DNA of 64,000 bases from Alphaproteobacteria bacterium casp-alpha6. Lineage in GTDB: Bacteria > Pseudomonadota > Alphaproteobacteria > Rhodobacterales > Rhodobacteraceae. Below are positions 8,613 through 16,765 of this stretch, piece after piece. Both the position numbers and the translations under genes were made by a program. The notes below the pieces were generated by a model. That model saw nothing but the letters and a program-made list of their open reading frames with translations. It was not told the DNA's origin and made no database searches. The stretch is from positions 62,001 through 126,000 of the forward strand of contig LFER01000045.1 in NCBI GenBank assembly GCA_001510135.1, written 5' to 3'. Each line of letters starts with the position of its first letter. The first letter of the stretch is position 1.

Positions 8613-9364
8613 CAGACAGACCGAAGGATACGACAATAGATCTGTTTTTAGGTGGCAAGCTTCGGATTTTTCAGCCAAGCGAAGGGTACCGTGCAGGCAT
8701 CGATCCTGTACTCTTGGCGGCGTCTTTGCCAGTAAAGCCCGGTGAGCGGGTTCTGGAATTGGGATGTGGGGTAGGTGTCGCCTCTTTGTGCCTCATGCGC
8801 CGTATTCGCGAAGTTGAGGTCAAAGGTGTGGAGATTAATTCCAATCTGGCGGATTTGGCGCGGCGCAATGCCCAAGAAAATGGATTGGCCTATGAGGTTT
8901 TTGAAGCCGATATAGCGCAGATGCCGCGCTCACTTTTGGATCTCAGCTTTGACCATGTGATGGTCAATCCGCCTTATTTTGACCGCACCCGCGGCAGCAG
9001 ATCAAACCATCAAGATAAAGAACGCGCCAGAGGAGAGACGACTCCTCTTACGACGTGGGTCGACATTGCCTCGCGTAGGGTCAAAGCAAAGGGCTATGTG
9101 CATTTTATTTTCAGAACAGAACGTCTTCCGGATCTGCTTTCTGCGCTTCCAGCCCATATGGGGAGCGTTGAGGTCACTCCGTTCGTTTCACGTCAGGGAC
9201 GCGGAAGTGAATTAATGATTCTTAAAGCGCGCAAATCCGGTAAAGCGCCGTTTAGGCTTTTGCCCCAAGTTGTCCTTCATGAGTCCCCAAAACATACGGC
9301 AGACCAAGATGATTACACCCAACAGCTGACCGGTATTTTGCGCGAGGGTCGCGCGCTTTGGTAA
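8609..9364 (+). CDS. tRNA1(Val) (adenine37-N6)-methyltransferase-like protein
   Basis: A class I SAM methyltransferase of 251 aa. The SAM loop is 'VLELGCGVGVASLCL' (about residues 44-58), the acidic end of strand 2 is 'GVEIN', and the catalytic tetrapeptide 'NPPYF' (about 120) is typical of N6-adenine methyltransferases of the TrmN6/YfiC group. An upstream 'AGIDPVLLAAS' matches this subfamily. It most likely methylates A37 of a tRNA, but the substrate is inferred from the family. It starts inside the stop codon of the DUF2007 gene. Confidence 0.85.
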   Translation: MTDRPKDTTIDLFLGGKLRIFQPSEGYRAGIDPVLLAASLPVKPGERVLELGCGVGVASLCLMRRIREVEVKGVEINSNLADLARRNAQENGLAYEVFEADIAQMPRSLLDLSFDHVMVNPPYFDRTRGSRSNHQDKERARGETTPLTTWVDIASRRVKAKGYVHFIFRTERLPDLLSALPAHMGSVEVTPFVSRQGRGSELMILKARKSGKAPFRLLPQVVLHESPKHTADQDDYTQQLTGILREGRALW

Positions 9365-9498
9365 GTTTGAGAGCCTTGGGTTGATCGTTTGTTTCAATTT
9401 TAGGCAATTTTTCACCTATTTATGAAATTTGTGCAGCTGCAGCGTGACAGAAATGATTTTCTGTGATCCGCTGAAGGGATTAACAAAAGGAGACAAAG

Positions 9499-9663
9499 AT
9501 GAGCGTAGTAGATCATGTTGCTGAACTTCAAAAGAAACATGCAGAACTTTCCCTCAAAGTTGAAAAAGAACAAAAATCTCCGGGAACCAATGACTTCGCC
9601 ATCGCCACGATGAAAAAACAGAAACTTCGATTAAAGGAAGAAATCCATCGATTAAAATCTTAG
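9499..9663 (+). CDS. DUF465/YdcH-family protein (54 aa)
   Basis: A 54-residue all-helical, highly charged protein: an N-terminal helix 'VDHVAELQKKHAELSLKVEKEQ', a short 'SPGTNDFAIATMKK' turn, and a C-terminal helix 'LRLKEEIHRLKS'. This is the signature of DUF465 (YdcH). The function is unknown. It has an excellent ribosome binding site (AAAAGGAG, 9486-9493). The preceding 130 bp probably contain its promoter. Confidence 0.88.
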   Translation: MSVVDHVAELQKKHAELSLKVEKEQKSPGTNDFAIATMKKQKLRLKEEIHRLKS

Positions 9664-9670
9664 CCGCTCA

Positions 9671-9718
9671 GCCCAAAAACCGTCACTTGGCGTGATTGGG
9701 CGTAAGTGGATTTTTATA
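9671..9718 (+). terminator. Possible weak terminator after the DUF465 gene
   Basis: GCCCAA (9671-9676) can pair with TTGGGC (9696-9701), and a T-run (9711-9715) follows about nine bases later. The spacing to the U-run is long, so this is only a candidate. The rest of the gap to 9930 shows no gene that I can support. Confidence 0.3.
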
Positions 9719-9930
9719 AGTGAAGACACAGCTTAGAACCCGATCCTCCGGATGCTTTGGGTGGTGTTTGATCTAATATTTTAAAACAACGAAGCGGTTT
9801 GCAAAAGACCTTCAAGCTATGCGTCGTAGGGCTTTACGTGGACCTGTTCGGGTTGCAAATATGAGTGCCCCTGCTCTGCAAGCCCACATGTGCGGGTTTT
9901 ACAATTTGTGCGGGTGGCCGGCGCAAAATA

Positions 9931-10614
9931 TCATCCCCTGAGCTCTCGTCGCAATAATTCATGAAATTGACCGTTGTCATCTTCGCCTGCCAAAACGAGA
10001 TCCTTGATGAAAAAAGGATCTTCCAAAATTGGATCAAGCCAACTGCTTAAAAATGGGATAAGGCGGTCTGCCAGCTGATTATTTATCTGCCCAGTCAACG
10101 TGATATGGAAGCGAAAGGCATCAAAAACATAAGGATAACCCCATTTTAATAGCATATCTTCCTGATACTGGTTAAGTGGACGTTTTCGCCGTTTTGCCAA
10201 TTCCGCCTCGTTTAAGGGCGCCCGAAAAGGATCAAAAAACGTAACACAGTCGCGCGCTAACCGATTGAGTTGCTCCGGGTCAGACTGAGGGACCAGTGCA
10301 AGAAAGCCGCCAACAATCTTTGGTGTCAGTCTGCCGCTGCGCGCCGGCGCCTGTTTTGCGCAAAATTCTTCAAACCCTGCAATTAATGCAGATTCGTTCT
10401 GAGACAAATTCAATCTGAATGGAGGTTTTAAAGTCGCGTGAAGCCCGTATTTCCTGGGCGCTTTGGTCAAGGTGACAAGATCAAGATCAAAGCCTTGCAG
10501 ATTCAAAAATGGTGTCCTGGTGCCGGCGAGAGGGTCCCATCCCAACCAAGATGCTCCGAAGTGACCTAAAGAACCGTCTGGCATGAAATAAATTGCGTAA
10601 CGTTTAAAATTCAT
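9931..10614 (-). CDS. DUF1045 2H-phosphoesterase-like protein
   Basis: A 227-aa protein of the DUF1045 family, with the two H-x-T motifs of 2H phosphoesterases: 'YGLHATLKPPF' (about residue 57) and 'FRFHITLTG' (about 170). Family members often sit with phosphonate (phn) genes and may act on cyclic phosphate intermediates. No phn gene is adjacent here, so the substrate is open. The start 'MNFKRYAIYFMP' is canonical. It lies 72 bp downstream of the LacI-family gene on the same strand. Confidence 0.85.
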   Translation of the reverse strand: MNFKRYAIYFMPDGSLGHFGASWLGWDPLAGTRTPFLNLQGFDLDLVTLTKAPRKYGLHATLKPPFRLNLSQNESALIAGFEEFCAKQAPARSGRLTPKIVGGFLALVPQSDPEQLNRLARDCVTFFDPFRAPLNEAELAKRRKRPLNQYQEDMLLKWGYPYVFDAFRFHITLTGQINNQLADRLIPFLSSWLDPILEDPFFIKDLVLAGEDDNGQFHELLRRELRG

Positions 10615-10686
10615 CTGGGTCTTCTATTGTTCGTTTGCAAACTACCGCCTCTTGCTAAGGTGTCAAAGAGCGCGATATCCAAAGAA

Positions 10687-11706
10687 TCATCTTAGCGTTT
10701 CCCCGTGACTGAGTTTGGGTGATAGCTCAATAATTTTGTCGCTTTGGGAAAAACTTCCGTCCAAGCGGCTGCGGATGATCTTTGCTGCTTTTTCACCAAT
10801 TTCCTTTCGGCAGGCATCCATCGTGGCCAATTCGATTGGCAGCCCCTTTAACAATTCAACGCCGTTGAAACCGGCAAGCCCGATTGAATTTGGAATATCC
10901 GCACCTTTTTCAAGCAAATACAGCAAGCCACCGGCGCTGATCATATCGTTGGAATAATAGAGGAAATCCAAATCAGGGCTGCGCTCCAACATATCGCGTG
11001 TCATATCGCGTCCCTTTGCTAAAGCCGAACCGCCTGAGTAAAATTCCTGATCGGCAATCTCAATGCCCGATTTGGCAAGCCTTTCGGTGAAACCTTCAAA
11101 CCGTTTGCGCGCACGGTGATCGAGCGGCATTTTTGTTCCCATAAACCCGATCTTTTTGTACCCTGCTTCGACAATAGCCTCTGCCATTTTGCGTCCTGCG
11201 CGGCGATGGGAAATGCCCACGGCACAATCCACCGGGGTCCCGTCAATATCCATAATCTCGACCACAGGAATGCCTGAGGCCGTCAGCATTTTTCGAGCAT
11301 TTTCCGTGTGTTCCAAGCCTGCAATGATCACGCCCGAAGGACGCCAGGACAGCATTTGAAAAAGAACCTTTTCTTCTTTTTCGGGCAAATAGTCTGTTAT
11401 TCCCACTACGGCCTGAAATTCGGTATCCTCCAACCCCTCATTGATGCCTGTCATGACTTCAGGAAAGACCATGTTGGACATGGAGGGAATGATGACTGCG
11501 ATCAGATTGACCCTTTGGCTGGCCAGAGCCCCCGCAATTTTATTGGGCACATAGCCAAGCTCGTTGGCCGCTTTGAGAACTTTTTCGCGCGTGGCTTCGG
11601 ACACATCTCCGCGACCGCGCAGCACTCTGCTGACCGTCATTTCTGACACGCCTGAGGCTTCTGACACATCTCTTAGCGTGAGCGCACGCCCGCGAACTTC
11701 GTTCAT
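10687..11706 (-). CDS. LacI-family transcriptional regulator (GntR/gluconate repressor-like)
   Basis: A 339-aa LacI-type repressor. The N-terminal HTH is 'LTLRDVSEASGVSEMTVSRVLRG' (about residues 9-31), followed by the hinge 'YVPNKIAGALASQR'. The C-terminal periplasmic-binding-protein-like core includes 'IGLAGFNGVELL'. Overall it resembles gluconate-type repressors. No sugar operon lies beside it in the window, so the effector is unknown. The ATG at 11706 is well placed. Confidence 0.9.
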   Translation of the reverse strand: MNEVRGRALTLRDVSEASGVSEMTVSRVLRGRGDVSEATREKVLKAANELGYVPNKIAGALASQRVNLIAVIIPSMSNMVFPEVMTGINEGLEDTEFQAVVGITDYLPEKEEKVLFQMLSWRPSGVIIAGLEHTENARKMLTASGIPVVEIMDIDGTPVDCAVGISHRRAGRKMAEAIVEAGYKKIGFMGTKMPLDHRARKRFEGFTERLAKSGIEIADQEFYSGGSALAKGRDMTRDMLERSPDLDFLYYSNDMISAGGLLYLLEKGADIPNSIGLAGFNGVELLKGLPIELATMDACRKEIGEKAAKIIRSRLDGSFSQSDKIIELSPKLSHGETLR

Positions 11707-11864
11707 AGCCGTTTTTCCACGATATTCGTTTTTTGCAGTATCGTAATTTTGCAGCGGGTGTTCAAGTTAAACCAACATTGCTATTGAGTATGTGATCAAA
11801 TTTGAAATTCAGGGACGAAAGCAGCTTTAAAATTTGGTTGTGACCCTGTATCTAGGCCATGTAA

Positions 11865-11907
11865 GGCCCCGTGGCTCAACAGGATAGAGCAGCCCCCTCC
11901 TAAGGGG
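11865..11907 (+). tRNA. tRNA-Arg(CCT), 5' half of a gene interrupted by the integrated element
   Basis: The acceptor strand GGCCCCG, a D-arm (GCTC/GAGC) and the anticodon stem-loop with anticodon CCT (11899-11901) are present. After the stem GGGG at 11907 the sequence turns into AT-rich element DNA with no variable loop, T-arm or 3' acceptor strand. The missing 3' half is at 25995-26042. Joined at the 14-bp core, the halves give a 77-nt cloverleaf with every stem paired, including GGCCCCG against CGGGGTC with one G-U. The local gene is therefore split and, as it stands, cannot give a mature tRNA. Confidence 0.9.
11894..11907 (+). repeat. attL core (14-bp direct repeat)
   Basis: CCCCTCCTAAGGGG is repeated exactly at 25995-26008. 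It is the anticodon stem-loop of tRNA-Arg(CCT) and is itself an imperfect palindrome, a typical crossover site for a tyrosine recombinase. The bases flanking the two copies differ, which fixes the repeat length at 14 bp. Confidence 0.9.
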
Positions 11908-11980
11908 TAGTTTAATCCAAAAAAATACATCTAAAACATTAAAAATAAACAACTTTTTGTAAATATATCTCTTAAAATAT

Positions 11981-12000
11981 CATACAAACTTTATACAAAC
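11981..12000 (+). promoter_or_regulatory. Left arm-type integrase sites
   Basis: CATACAAACT (11981-11990) is followed directly by TTATACAAAC (11991-12000). The same two decamers occur at the right end (25929-25938 and 25907-25916). Matching pairs near both core repeats are what arm-binding sites of a tyrosine integrase look like. Inverted TTTTTGTA words flank the left pair. Confidence 0.65.
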
Positions 12001-12060
12001 TTTTTGTAGATTTAGTAACTAAAAAAATGTTATATTTTGTATAGAAAAAAGAGTGGACTA

Positions 12061-13275
12061 ATGACTGATGAATACCACGACATAAGAGGGGATGGATCGA
12101 TCGTCCTCTATCTTAACAAGGCCCCATCAGTTCGGAATCCTAAGTGGCAAGCTAGAATTAAAATCAGGGGTGCAGTTGGTTACAGGAGACAGTCACTAAA
12201 AACTGATAATTTTGCGGAAGCAAAATTTCTTGCATCAAAATTGTATGATGAAACAAATTTTTCTGTCATGCAGGGTTTGACTTTGAACCCACAACTATTT
12301 TCGAAAATATTTGATGAGTTTGTTGTAAGTGTAACCAGAACCAAAACTACAGACAGAGATATCGAAAGGTGGAAAAGAGTGGTTGGTGGTATGCATCTTT
12401 ATGCAGTCCCATTCTTTGGAAAGAAAAGAATAGATAACATCAAGACAAAAGACTTTAGTGATTTTCTCGATTACAGACGCACCAATTTCAAAAAGAAACC
12501 ACCTACTAATGAAACTCTAATCAAAGAGAGGACAGAAATTTTAGCAGTATTCCGATTTGCAAAACAAAAAGGTCACATCGCTGATATACCTGATTTTCCT
12601 AAACCACAGAGTGAAAATGCACAGAGGGATACTTGGACAGAAGAAGAATATCGGAAAATCACCGTAGGAATGCGTGAATGGGTGAAGTCTGGGAAATCCA
12701 TTGGTGCATGGAAAGATAGATACATCTTCCAACAGTATTTTTACATTTTAACAAATACAGGAATGAGAATTGGAGAGGCCCGAACAATAAGGTGGGGTGA
12801 TTTCAAACGAATTAATGATTTATCGGTGGTAACAGTTTTCGGTAAAACCAAGAAAAAACGAGATGTAGTTTTCACTAAGGGTGGAGATAGATACCTGAGA
12901 AATCTCTATGATCTGAGAGTTGAAGAATTAGGTGGAACAAATCCATCAAGTGATGAGTTTGTTTTCATGAACCGTAAAACTGGGAAACCTGTTGAAAGTT
13001 TCAAAACTGCATTCAATTCCATGATTAAATTTGTTGGTATTCCTAAGAGTGGAAAGGATGGATCACGGACACTTTATTCTTGCCGACATTACTACGCCAC
13101 TAATCAAATCCAGAAACAAAATGCGAATGTTTTCATTTTAGCCAATCAAATGGGCACTTCGACTGATATGATTAAGAAATACTATGGACACCTTATTACT
13201 GAAGAGATTGCTGCTCATATCGGTGATAGGGAAGGTAGAGAAACCACCAAAACTGAAAAAGTTTATCCGTTTTGA
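12061..13275 (+). CDS. Tyrosine recombinase (integrase) of the element
   Basis: A 404-aa phage-type integrase. The N-terminal part looks like an arm-binding and core-binding region, with 'WQARIKIRGAVGYRRQSLKT' at the start. The catalytic domain shows Arg in 'TNTGMRIGEARTIRWGDF', the beta-hairpin Lys region 'FGKTKKKRD', the box II 'YSCRHYYATNQ' and the nucleophile in 'MIKKYYGHL'. All key residues are present, so it is probably active. I start at the ATG at 12061; the frame continues to a TTG at 12037 without better support. It lies 150 bp inside attL and reads inward. Confidence 0.93.
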   Translation: MTDEYHDIRGDGSIVLYLNKAPSVRNPKWQARIKIRGAVGYRRQSLKTDNFAEAKFLASKLYDETNFSVMQGLTLNPQLFSKIFDEFVVSVTRTKTTDRDIERWKRVVGGMHLYAVPFFGKKRIDNIKTKDFSDFLDYRRTNFKKKPPTNETLIKERTEILAVFRFAKQKGHIADIPDFPKPQSENAQRDTWTEEEYRKITVGMREWVKSGKSIGAWKDRYIFQQYFYILTNTGMRIGEARTIRWGDFKRINDLSVVTVFGKTKKKRDVVFTKGGDRYLRNLYDLRVEELGGTNPSSDEFVFMNRKTGKPVESFKTAFNSMIKFVGIPKSGKDGSRTLYSCRHYYATNQIQKQNANVFILANQMGTSTDMIKKYYGHLITEEIAAHIGDREGRETTKTEKVYPF

Positions 13276-13282
13276 GATTAAG

Positions 13283-13358
13283 TGGCTGCCCCGATAGGAT
13301 TCGAACCTACGACCCTTCGCTTAGGAGGCGAATGCTCTATCCCCTGAGCTACGAGGCA
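13283..13358 (-). tRNA. tRNA-Arg(CCT), complete, carried by the element
   Basis: On the minus strand a 76-nt cloverleaf is complete: acceptor TGCCTCG/CGGGGCA with one T-G, D-arm GCTC/GAGC, anticodon stem TTCGC/GCGAA with loop CTCCTAA, T-arm GTAGG/CCTAT around TTCGAAT, and encoded CCA. The anticodon loop is identical to that of the interrupted host gene, but the acceptor and T stems differ, so it is not a copy of that gene. It is convergent with the integrase (8 bp apart). It has its own promoter-like sequence at 13371-13398. Confidence 0.95.
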
Positions 13359-13370
13359 ACACAGAGAGAC

Positions 13371-13398
13371 AGTATCAACTACTATTCGGGTTGTCCAA
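13371..13398 (-). promoter_or_regulatory. Candidate promoter of the element's tRNA-Arg
   Basis: Read on the minus strand, TTGGAC (13398-13393) is followed after 16 bp by GATACT (13376-13371). Transcription would start roughly six bases upstream of the tRNA 5' end. This is a good match to a vegetative promoter and suggests that the tRNA is expressed independently of the integrase. Confidence 0.5.
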
Positions 13399-13518
13399 TT
13401 AGAGTAATCTCTAAGTTACAAAATTTTTCCAACTGAAAACTGTCAAAATAGAGTTGGTTTTTAACTTTTTTTACACCTGTCAAATCAAGTCTGACCCTAA
13501 TGTTACAAGGAGAAAAAT

Positions 13519-14052
13519 ATGAAGTATGGTTATGCTCGATGTTCAACTGCCGAACAAGATTTAACCATTCAAGTTGAGTCATTAACTGCAGCTGGATGTG
13601 ATGTAATCAGAGAAGAAAAGGTTTCTGGTGCGTCACTGGATAAACGAAACGAATTAAAAACACTTTTAGAATTTTTAAGAGAAGGTGATGAACTTGTAGT
13701 TACTCGAATTGATAGACTTGCAAGATCTTTGCGTGATTTACAAAACATCATTCACATTCTGAATGAGAAAGGTGTCACTCTTTCAGCCACCGAACAACCT
13801 ATCGACACAAGTTCAAGTATCGGTAAATGTTTTATTGATCTCTTGGGATTGTTTGCAGAGTTCGAACATAGAATTCGTTACGAGAGACAGATGGAAGGTA
13901 TTGCAAAGGCCAAATCTGCCGGAAAATACAAAGGTCGTAAAAAATCAATCAATACTAGGTTGATCAAAGAATTATATGAACAAGGTAAACGAGTTTCTGA
14001 CATCGCAAAAGAAGTTGGTTGCAGCAGACAGTCCGTTTATCGTTTCATTTAA
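13519..14052 (+). CDS. Serine recombinase (resolvase/invertase family)
   Basis: A 177-aa small serine recombinase of Tn3 resolvase / DNA-invertase type. The catalytic serine lies in 'YARCSTAEQD' (residue 9). Other motifs are 'VSGASLDKRNEL', the 'VTRIDRLARSLRDL' active-site segment, 'GLFAEFEHRIRYERQMEGIAKAK' (E-helix), and a C-terminal HTH 'RVSDIAKEVGCSRQSVYRFI'. The length and all motifs are normal. It has an AGGAG ribosome binding site. It could resolve dimers or multimers of the element, or invert a segment; I did not find its recombination site. Confidence 0.93.
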   Translation: MKYGYARCSTAEQDLTIQVESLTAAGCDVIREEKVSGASLDKRNELKTLLEFLREGDELVVTRIDRLARSLRDLQNIIHILNEKGVTLSATEQPIDTSSSIGKCFIDLLGLFAEFEHRIRYERQMEGIAKAKSAGKYKGRKKSINTRLIKELYEQGKRVSDIAKEVGCSRQSVYRFI

Positions 14053-14060
14053 TCGAAAAT

Positions 14061-14097
14061 TGATGACTACCTGACTACGGTAGTCATGTAGTCATCA
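14061..14097. terminator. GACTAC dyad, copy 1 (hairpin or terminator-like)
   Basis: Arms of 18 bp (14061-14078 and 14080-14097) with one mismatch surround a single central G. Each arm contains two TGACTAC units, so four half-units are spaced eight bases apart. It follows the serine recombinase stop by nine bases. No U-run follows. Related copies are at 18923, 21111 and 24561. Confidence 0.6.
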
Positions 14098-14117
14098 GAA
14101 ACGGTGTTTTGAATTTA

Positions 14118-14303
14118 ATGTCATCTAAAAAAACAAAAGAAAAATTAAGAAATCTGTCAGGTGTATATGCAAAATCTGATAATCAGGTGATTATTGAGAC
14201 TTGGGAAATTCGACAACAAAAGATTAAGTCCTCTCACTTGGGATTATCTGAATTTCTGAATAGATTTTTTAGTATTAAGAAATCTTCTAGTGATAAACTT
14301 TAA
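14118..14303 (+). CDS. Small hypothetical protein (61 aa)
   Basis: A lysine- and serine-rich protein (MSSKKTKEKLRNLSGVY...), mostly helical, of unknown function. I use the ATG at 14118; a TTG nine bases upstream is in frame. The ribosome binding site is weak. Its last 17 bases overlap the 3' end of the convergent methyltransferase gene. Confidence 0.5.
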   Translation: MSSKKTKEKLRNLSGVYAKSDNQVIIETWEIRQQKIKSSHLGLSEFLNRFFSIKKSSSDKL

Positions 14304-15666
14304 TGTCATATCCTATGAAATTGCGGTTAAGTTGGTTTGCGACCTTTCCTGTAGTCCCACTCCCCATAAAAGGATCTAAAACAACATCTCCTTCATCCGT
14401 TGACATGAGTAAGGGTAGGGATACCACTTCATTGGGAAATGGTGCGGGGTGTTCAAGATCAGAATCATTACCAGATGCACGAGCCACGGCTGTCTCAATC
14501 ACATTTTCGTCCCAATAGTCCGTAATATTCTTTCCGTCCTCAGTAGGAATGTAAGGGGAGATTTTAAGTGGACCATTACTGTTCAGATTTTTATGCCTAG
14601 GACCATTTTTCGATGTCTTTGGTTCCGATGCGTAGGGAACTTTTAGTTGATGATATTTGTAGTCATCAGATGAAACCAGATGAAAGATAAACTCGTAGGT
14701 CGATGAAGCTCTATCCTTTGCAGAAGAAGGTTTCGGATTTGTTTTTCTCCAGATGATTGTGTTTCGGAGTTTCCATCCTTCGTCTTGTAGTGCGATGCAG
14801 ACACGATGTGGGATATTCTGAAGGTTCTTTTCATGGAAAGTATCACCAATTACCAAAAAGAACGATCCTGTAGTTTTTATCACTCTCTGACAATCCTTTA
14901 GATGAGATACCAAATTTGAAACATACTCTGTGGGAGATTGTTCATTACCCAATCCCTTGTTTGTGTCGTAGTTTCTTAAATTCCAATAAGGAGGTGAGGT
15001 AAAAATAAGATCAACTGATTGATCTTCTATTTCAGTCATGTCGATTGATGATTTGTGATGGAATATGAAATTTGATGGATATGCTTCCGTTGATGATTTT
15101 AGTCTAGATTTTTCGGTATCCTTCTGTCGGTTCCACCTGTTGATTGTCATGTAGGCCTGATTAACGGTGATCTCATCGTTCTCTATCAAATCTAAAAATT
15201 CGGGGTGTTCTTTTTCTATCAGAAGAAGTCGTGCGAGTTGTCCTGACGAAATACCAACGGCTTCTGCGACTTTATCTCTGGCCTTGGAACCTGTGTTAGG
15301 CCTAACACAGGTTAGTAAGTCAGTTCGTTTCCCAGAACCAACTGAGTAGATCGGCATCAGGTGTTTCACCTCATTGAGAATCTCTTTGACACCTTTCACC
15401 CTTTGTTTGTTGTGATGGATGAGAAGTTTTGTCTCTTCTTCATGGTCTGATGTTTCTACAATCTCTACTTCAACTTGTTCCCAACCCAATTTGTTGATGG
15501 CCTCTAATCGTCTGTGACCAGAAATGACCTCGTTTCTTTGATTGATTACGAGTGGTTGTAGTAATCCCATTTCATCAATAGATCGGATCAAGTCATCTAC
15601 ATTAGAAAGTCGATAAATCTCTTCATTAAGAGGATGGTGTTTAAGTTTTTTGGTTTTGATCTGCAT
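14287..15666 (-). CDS. ParB-domain DNA methyltransferase (orphan)
   Basis: The N-terminal 90 residues form a ParB/Srx-like nuclease-fold domain ('LQPLVINQRNEVISGHRRLEAINKLGW'), and an HTH-like segment follows ('VAEAVGISSGQLARLLLIEKEHPEF'). From about residue 210 there is a beta-class DNA methyltransferase: catalytic motif 'DLIFTSPPYWNLRNY' and SAM motif 'VVLDPFMGSGTTGKVA' near the C-terminus. TSPPYW suggests N4-cytosine or N6-adenine methylation. No restriction endonuclease is next to it. Such fusions are common in phages and islands. The start is the ATG at 15666; a TTG one codon upstream is possible. Protection from restriction or epigenetic control are both plausible. Confidence 0.9.
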   Translation of the reverse strand: MQIKTKKLKHHPLNEEIYRLSNVDDLIRSIDEMGLLQPLVINQRNEVISGHRRLEAINKLGWEQVEVEIVETSDHEEETKLLIHHNKQRVKGVKEILNEVKHLMPIYSVGSGKRTDLLTCVRPNTGSKARDKVAEAVGISSGQLARLLLIEKEHPEFLDLIENDEITVNQAYMTINRWNRQKDTEKSRLKSSTEAYPSNFIFHHKSSIDMTEIEDQSVDLIFTSPPYWNLRNYDTNKGLGNEQSPTEYVSNLVSHLKDCQRVIKTTGSFFLVIGDTFHEKNLQNIPHRVCIALQDEGWKLRNTIIWRKTNPKPSSAKDRASSTYEFIFHLVSSDDYKYHQLKVPYASEPKTSKNGPRHKNLNSNGPLKISPYIPTEDGKNITDYWDENVIETAVARASGNDSDLEHPAPFPNEVVSLPLLMSTDEGDVVLDPFMGSGTTGKVANQLNRNFIGYDIKVYH

Positions 15667-15734
15667 CAAATCCCAACCTCGTTACCGTCTTGTCCAAACC
15701 TTTATAAATAGTTGAAAGATTATGGAGAAGAAAA

Positions 15735-16127
15735 ATGTCACAAGAAAACAAATATTACCCACTTGGTTATAACAACTATGTTGGACTGAAAATGACCCAA
15801 CCGTTTGGTGAGGCTCCCTCCACTGTCCATAGTCGTGATACAGTAATGAGTGCACTGGGTAAAAATCTTGATGATGAACATCGTGGACTTTTTGTAGATT
15901 TAGAAGTTGCAGTGAGTTCGATGGTCGAGAATTTTGCACCTGATTTCGATGGAACCAGAGGAAGAGCATCCACTATCGCAACTGTTCGTAGAATGAAGCT
16001 GAGTAAGGAAGAAGAAGTAGAACATATTATGGATGCCCTAATAGAAAAGGGTTTCATCACACCATCAAAATTACAAAAAGCTTTAGTCAGATTATCTAAA
16101 AAATACAAACAAGGATCAAATTTATGA
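15735..16127 (+). CDS. Hypothetical protein (130 aa), first gene of an RHH-linked pair
   Basis: I do not recognise the family. The N-terminal third ('YYPLGYNNYVGLKMTQPFG') looks disordered or beta-rich, and the rest is helical and charged, ending in a basic helix. It has a GGAGAAG ribosome binding site. Its stop overlaps the start of the RHH-like gene (ATGA), so the two are co-translated. It is divergent from the methyltransferase. Confidence 0.65.
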   Translation: MSQENKYYPLGYNNYVGLKMTQPFGEAPSTVHSRDTVMSALGKNLDDEHRGLFVDLEVAVSSMVENFAPDFDGTRGRASTIATVRRMKLSKEEEVEHIMDALIEKGFITPSKLQKALVRLSKKYKQGSNL

Positions 16128-16303
16128 AACCAAGAAATCACATTAAATCATCTTTTCGTCACGATGAGTATGTTGAAACCATACTCGAACAAGCTGAGAA
16201 GATTACAAAACTCACAAAGAGTGAATTAGTTAGAAATGCAGTGTTGGGACAGTATGTTCCGATGATACAACACGCATCGATACCCCCCCTAGAACTGAGG
16301 TGA
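16124..16303 (+). CDS. Small ribbon-helix-helix-like protein (59 aa)
   Basis: A 59-residue protein that begins 'MKPRNHIKSSFRHDEYVETIL' and continues with 'KLTKSELVRNAVLGQYV'. The pattern of a short basic N-terminal strand, helix, turn with T-K-S-E, then helix is that of an Arc/MetJ-type ribbon-helix-helix DNA-binding domain. It starts inside the stop codon of the preceding gene. A terminator follows at 16394. It probably binds DNA as a dimer and may regulate its own operon; the target is unknown. Confidence 0.65.
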   Translation: MKPRNHIKSSFRHDEYVETILEQAEKITKLTKSELVRNAVLGQYVPMIQHASIPPLELR

Positions 16304-16393
16304 AGGTTTAAATAAAAAGGATTGTTATTTTTGAGTCCTAAGTGTGTAACACCACCACCCCAATACACTGACTATTCGATCTACCCCAAGAAG

Positions 16394-16430
16394 AGGCCAT
16401 CTGTGTAAAAAGGTGGCCTTTCTGTTTCTT
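16394..16430 (+). terminator. Intrinsic terminator of the first RHH operon
   Basis: AGGCCATC (16394-16401) pairs with GGTGGCCT (16412-16419), with one T-G pair and a ten-base loop, followed by a T-rich run. It ends the 15735-16303 unit. Confidence 0.75.
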
Positions 16431-16614
16431 GAAAGGTTTGTCCAAAAAAAATTTTTTTGGGTAAGAATAACCAGAAACCAAATTATGAAAGTGAAGATAT
16501 GTTTGTCGCTAAGATAAGTGGATTGACTGTCATTATTTTGAAACAGAAATTTCTATTTTTAATCAATTAAGTAAAACGATATTTCGTTTGAAGATAAATG
16601 TCATCCACATAAAC

Positions 16615-16650
16615 ACCTCTGAAAGGAACAGAGGTATGGACATACATCAA
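16615..16650 (+). repeat. RBS-in-loop hairpin leader, copy 1
   Basis: ACCTCTG (16615-16621) pairs perfectly with CAGAGGT (16629-16635). The seven-base loop AAAGGAA is the ribosome binding site, and the ATG follows the stem directly. The 36-bp block, hairpin plus five codons MDIHQ, is identical to 17225-17260. A protein or ligand that stabilises the hairpin could block initiation. Confidence 0.8.
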
Positions 16651-16704
16651 ATCCAAAAAAGAGATCGCTACACAAAAGATGCTAATTGTGAATATTACTG
16701 TTAA
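16636..16704 (+). CDS. Micro-ORF (22 aa) sharing its start with the 17246 gene
   Basis: It begins with the same five codons (MDIHQ) as the gene at 17246 and then diverges, stopping after 22 residues. It may be a decayed duplicate of that gene or a regulatory micro-ORF. Its strong hairpin-borne ribosome binding site is intact. Confidence 0.4.
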   Translation: MDIHQIQKRDRYTKDANCEYYC

Positions 16705-16765
16705 GAGTTAGGATTTCAGAACAAACATAAATTTGTGTTTGAAATACATTTTTTGGGGGTGTTCA

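Larger units (their letters stand above)
16304..16765. other. Intergenic region with hairpins and a micro-ORF
   Basis: Apart from the terminator at 16394 and the leader repeat at 16615, this stretch has a perfect A/T inverted repeat near 16442-16460 and a 6-bp hairpin AAACGA/TCGTTT (16574-16589). No gene longer than the 22-codon micro-ORF at 16636 is supported. Confidence 0.5.

Noticed and set aside
13382-13582. 66-codon minus-strand frame in front of the serine recombinase
   Set aside because: It overlaps the recombinase start and the tRNA promoter, has no ribosome binding site and no recognisable features.
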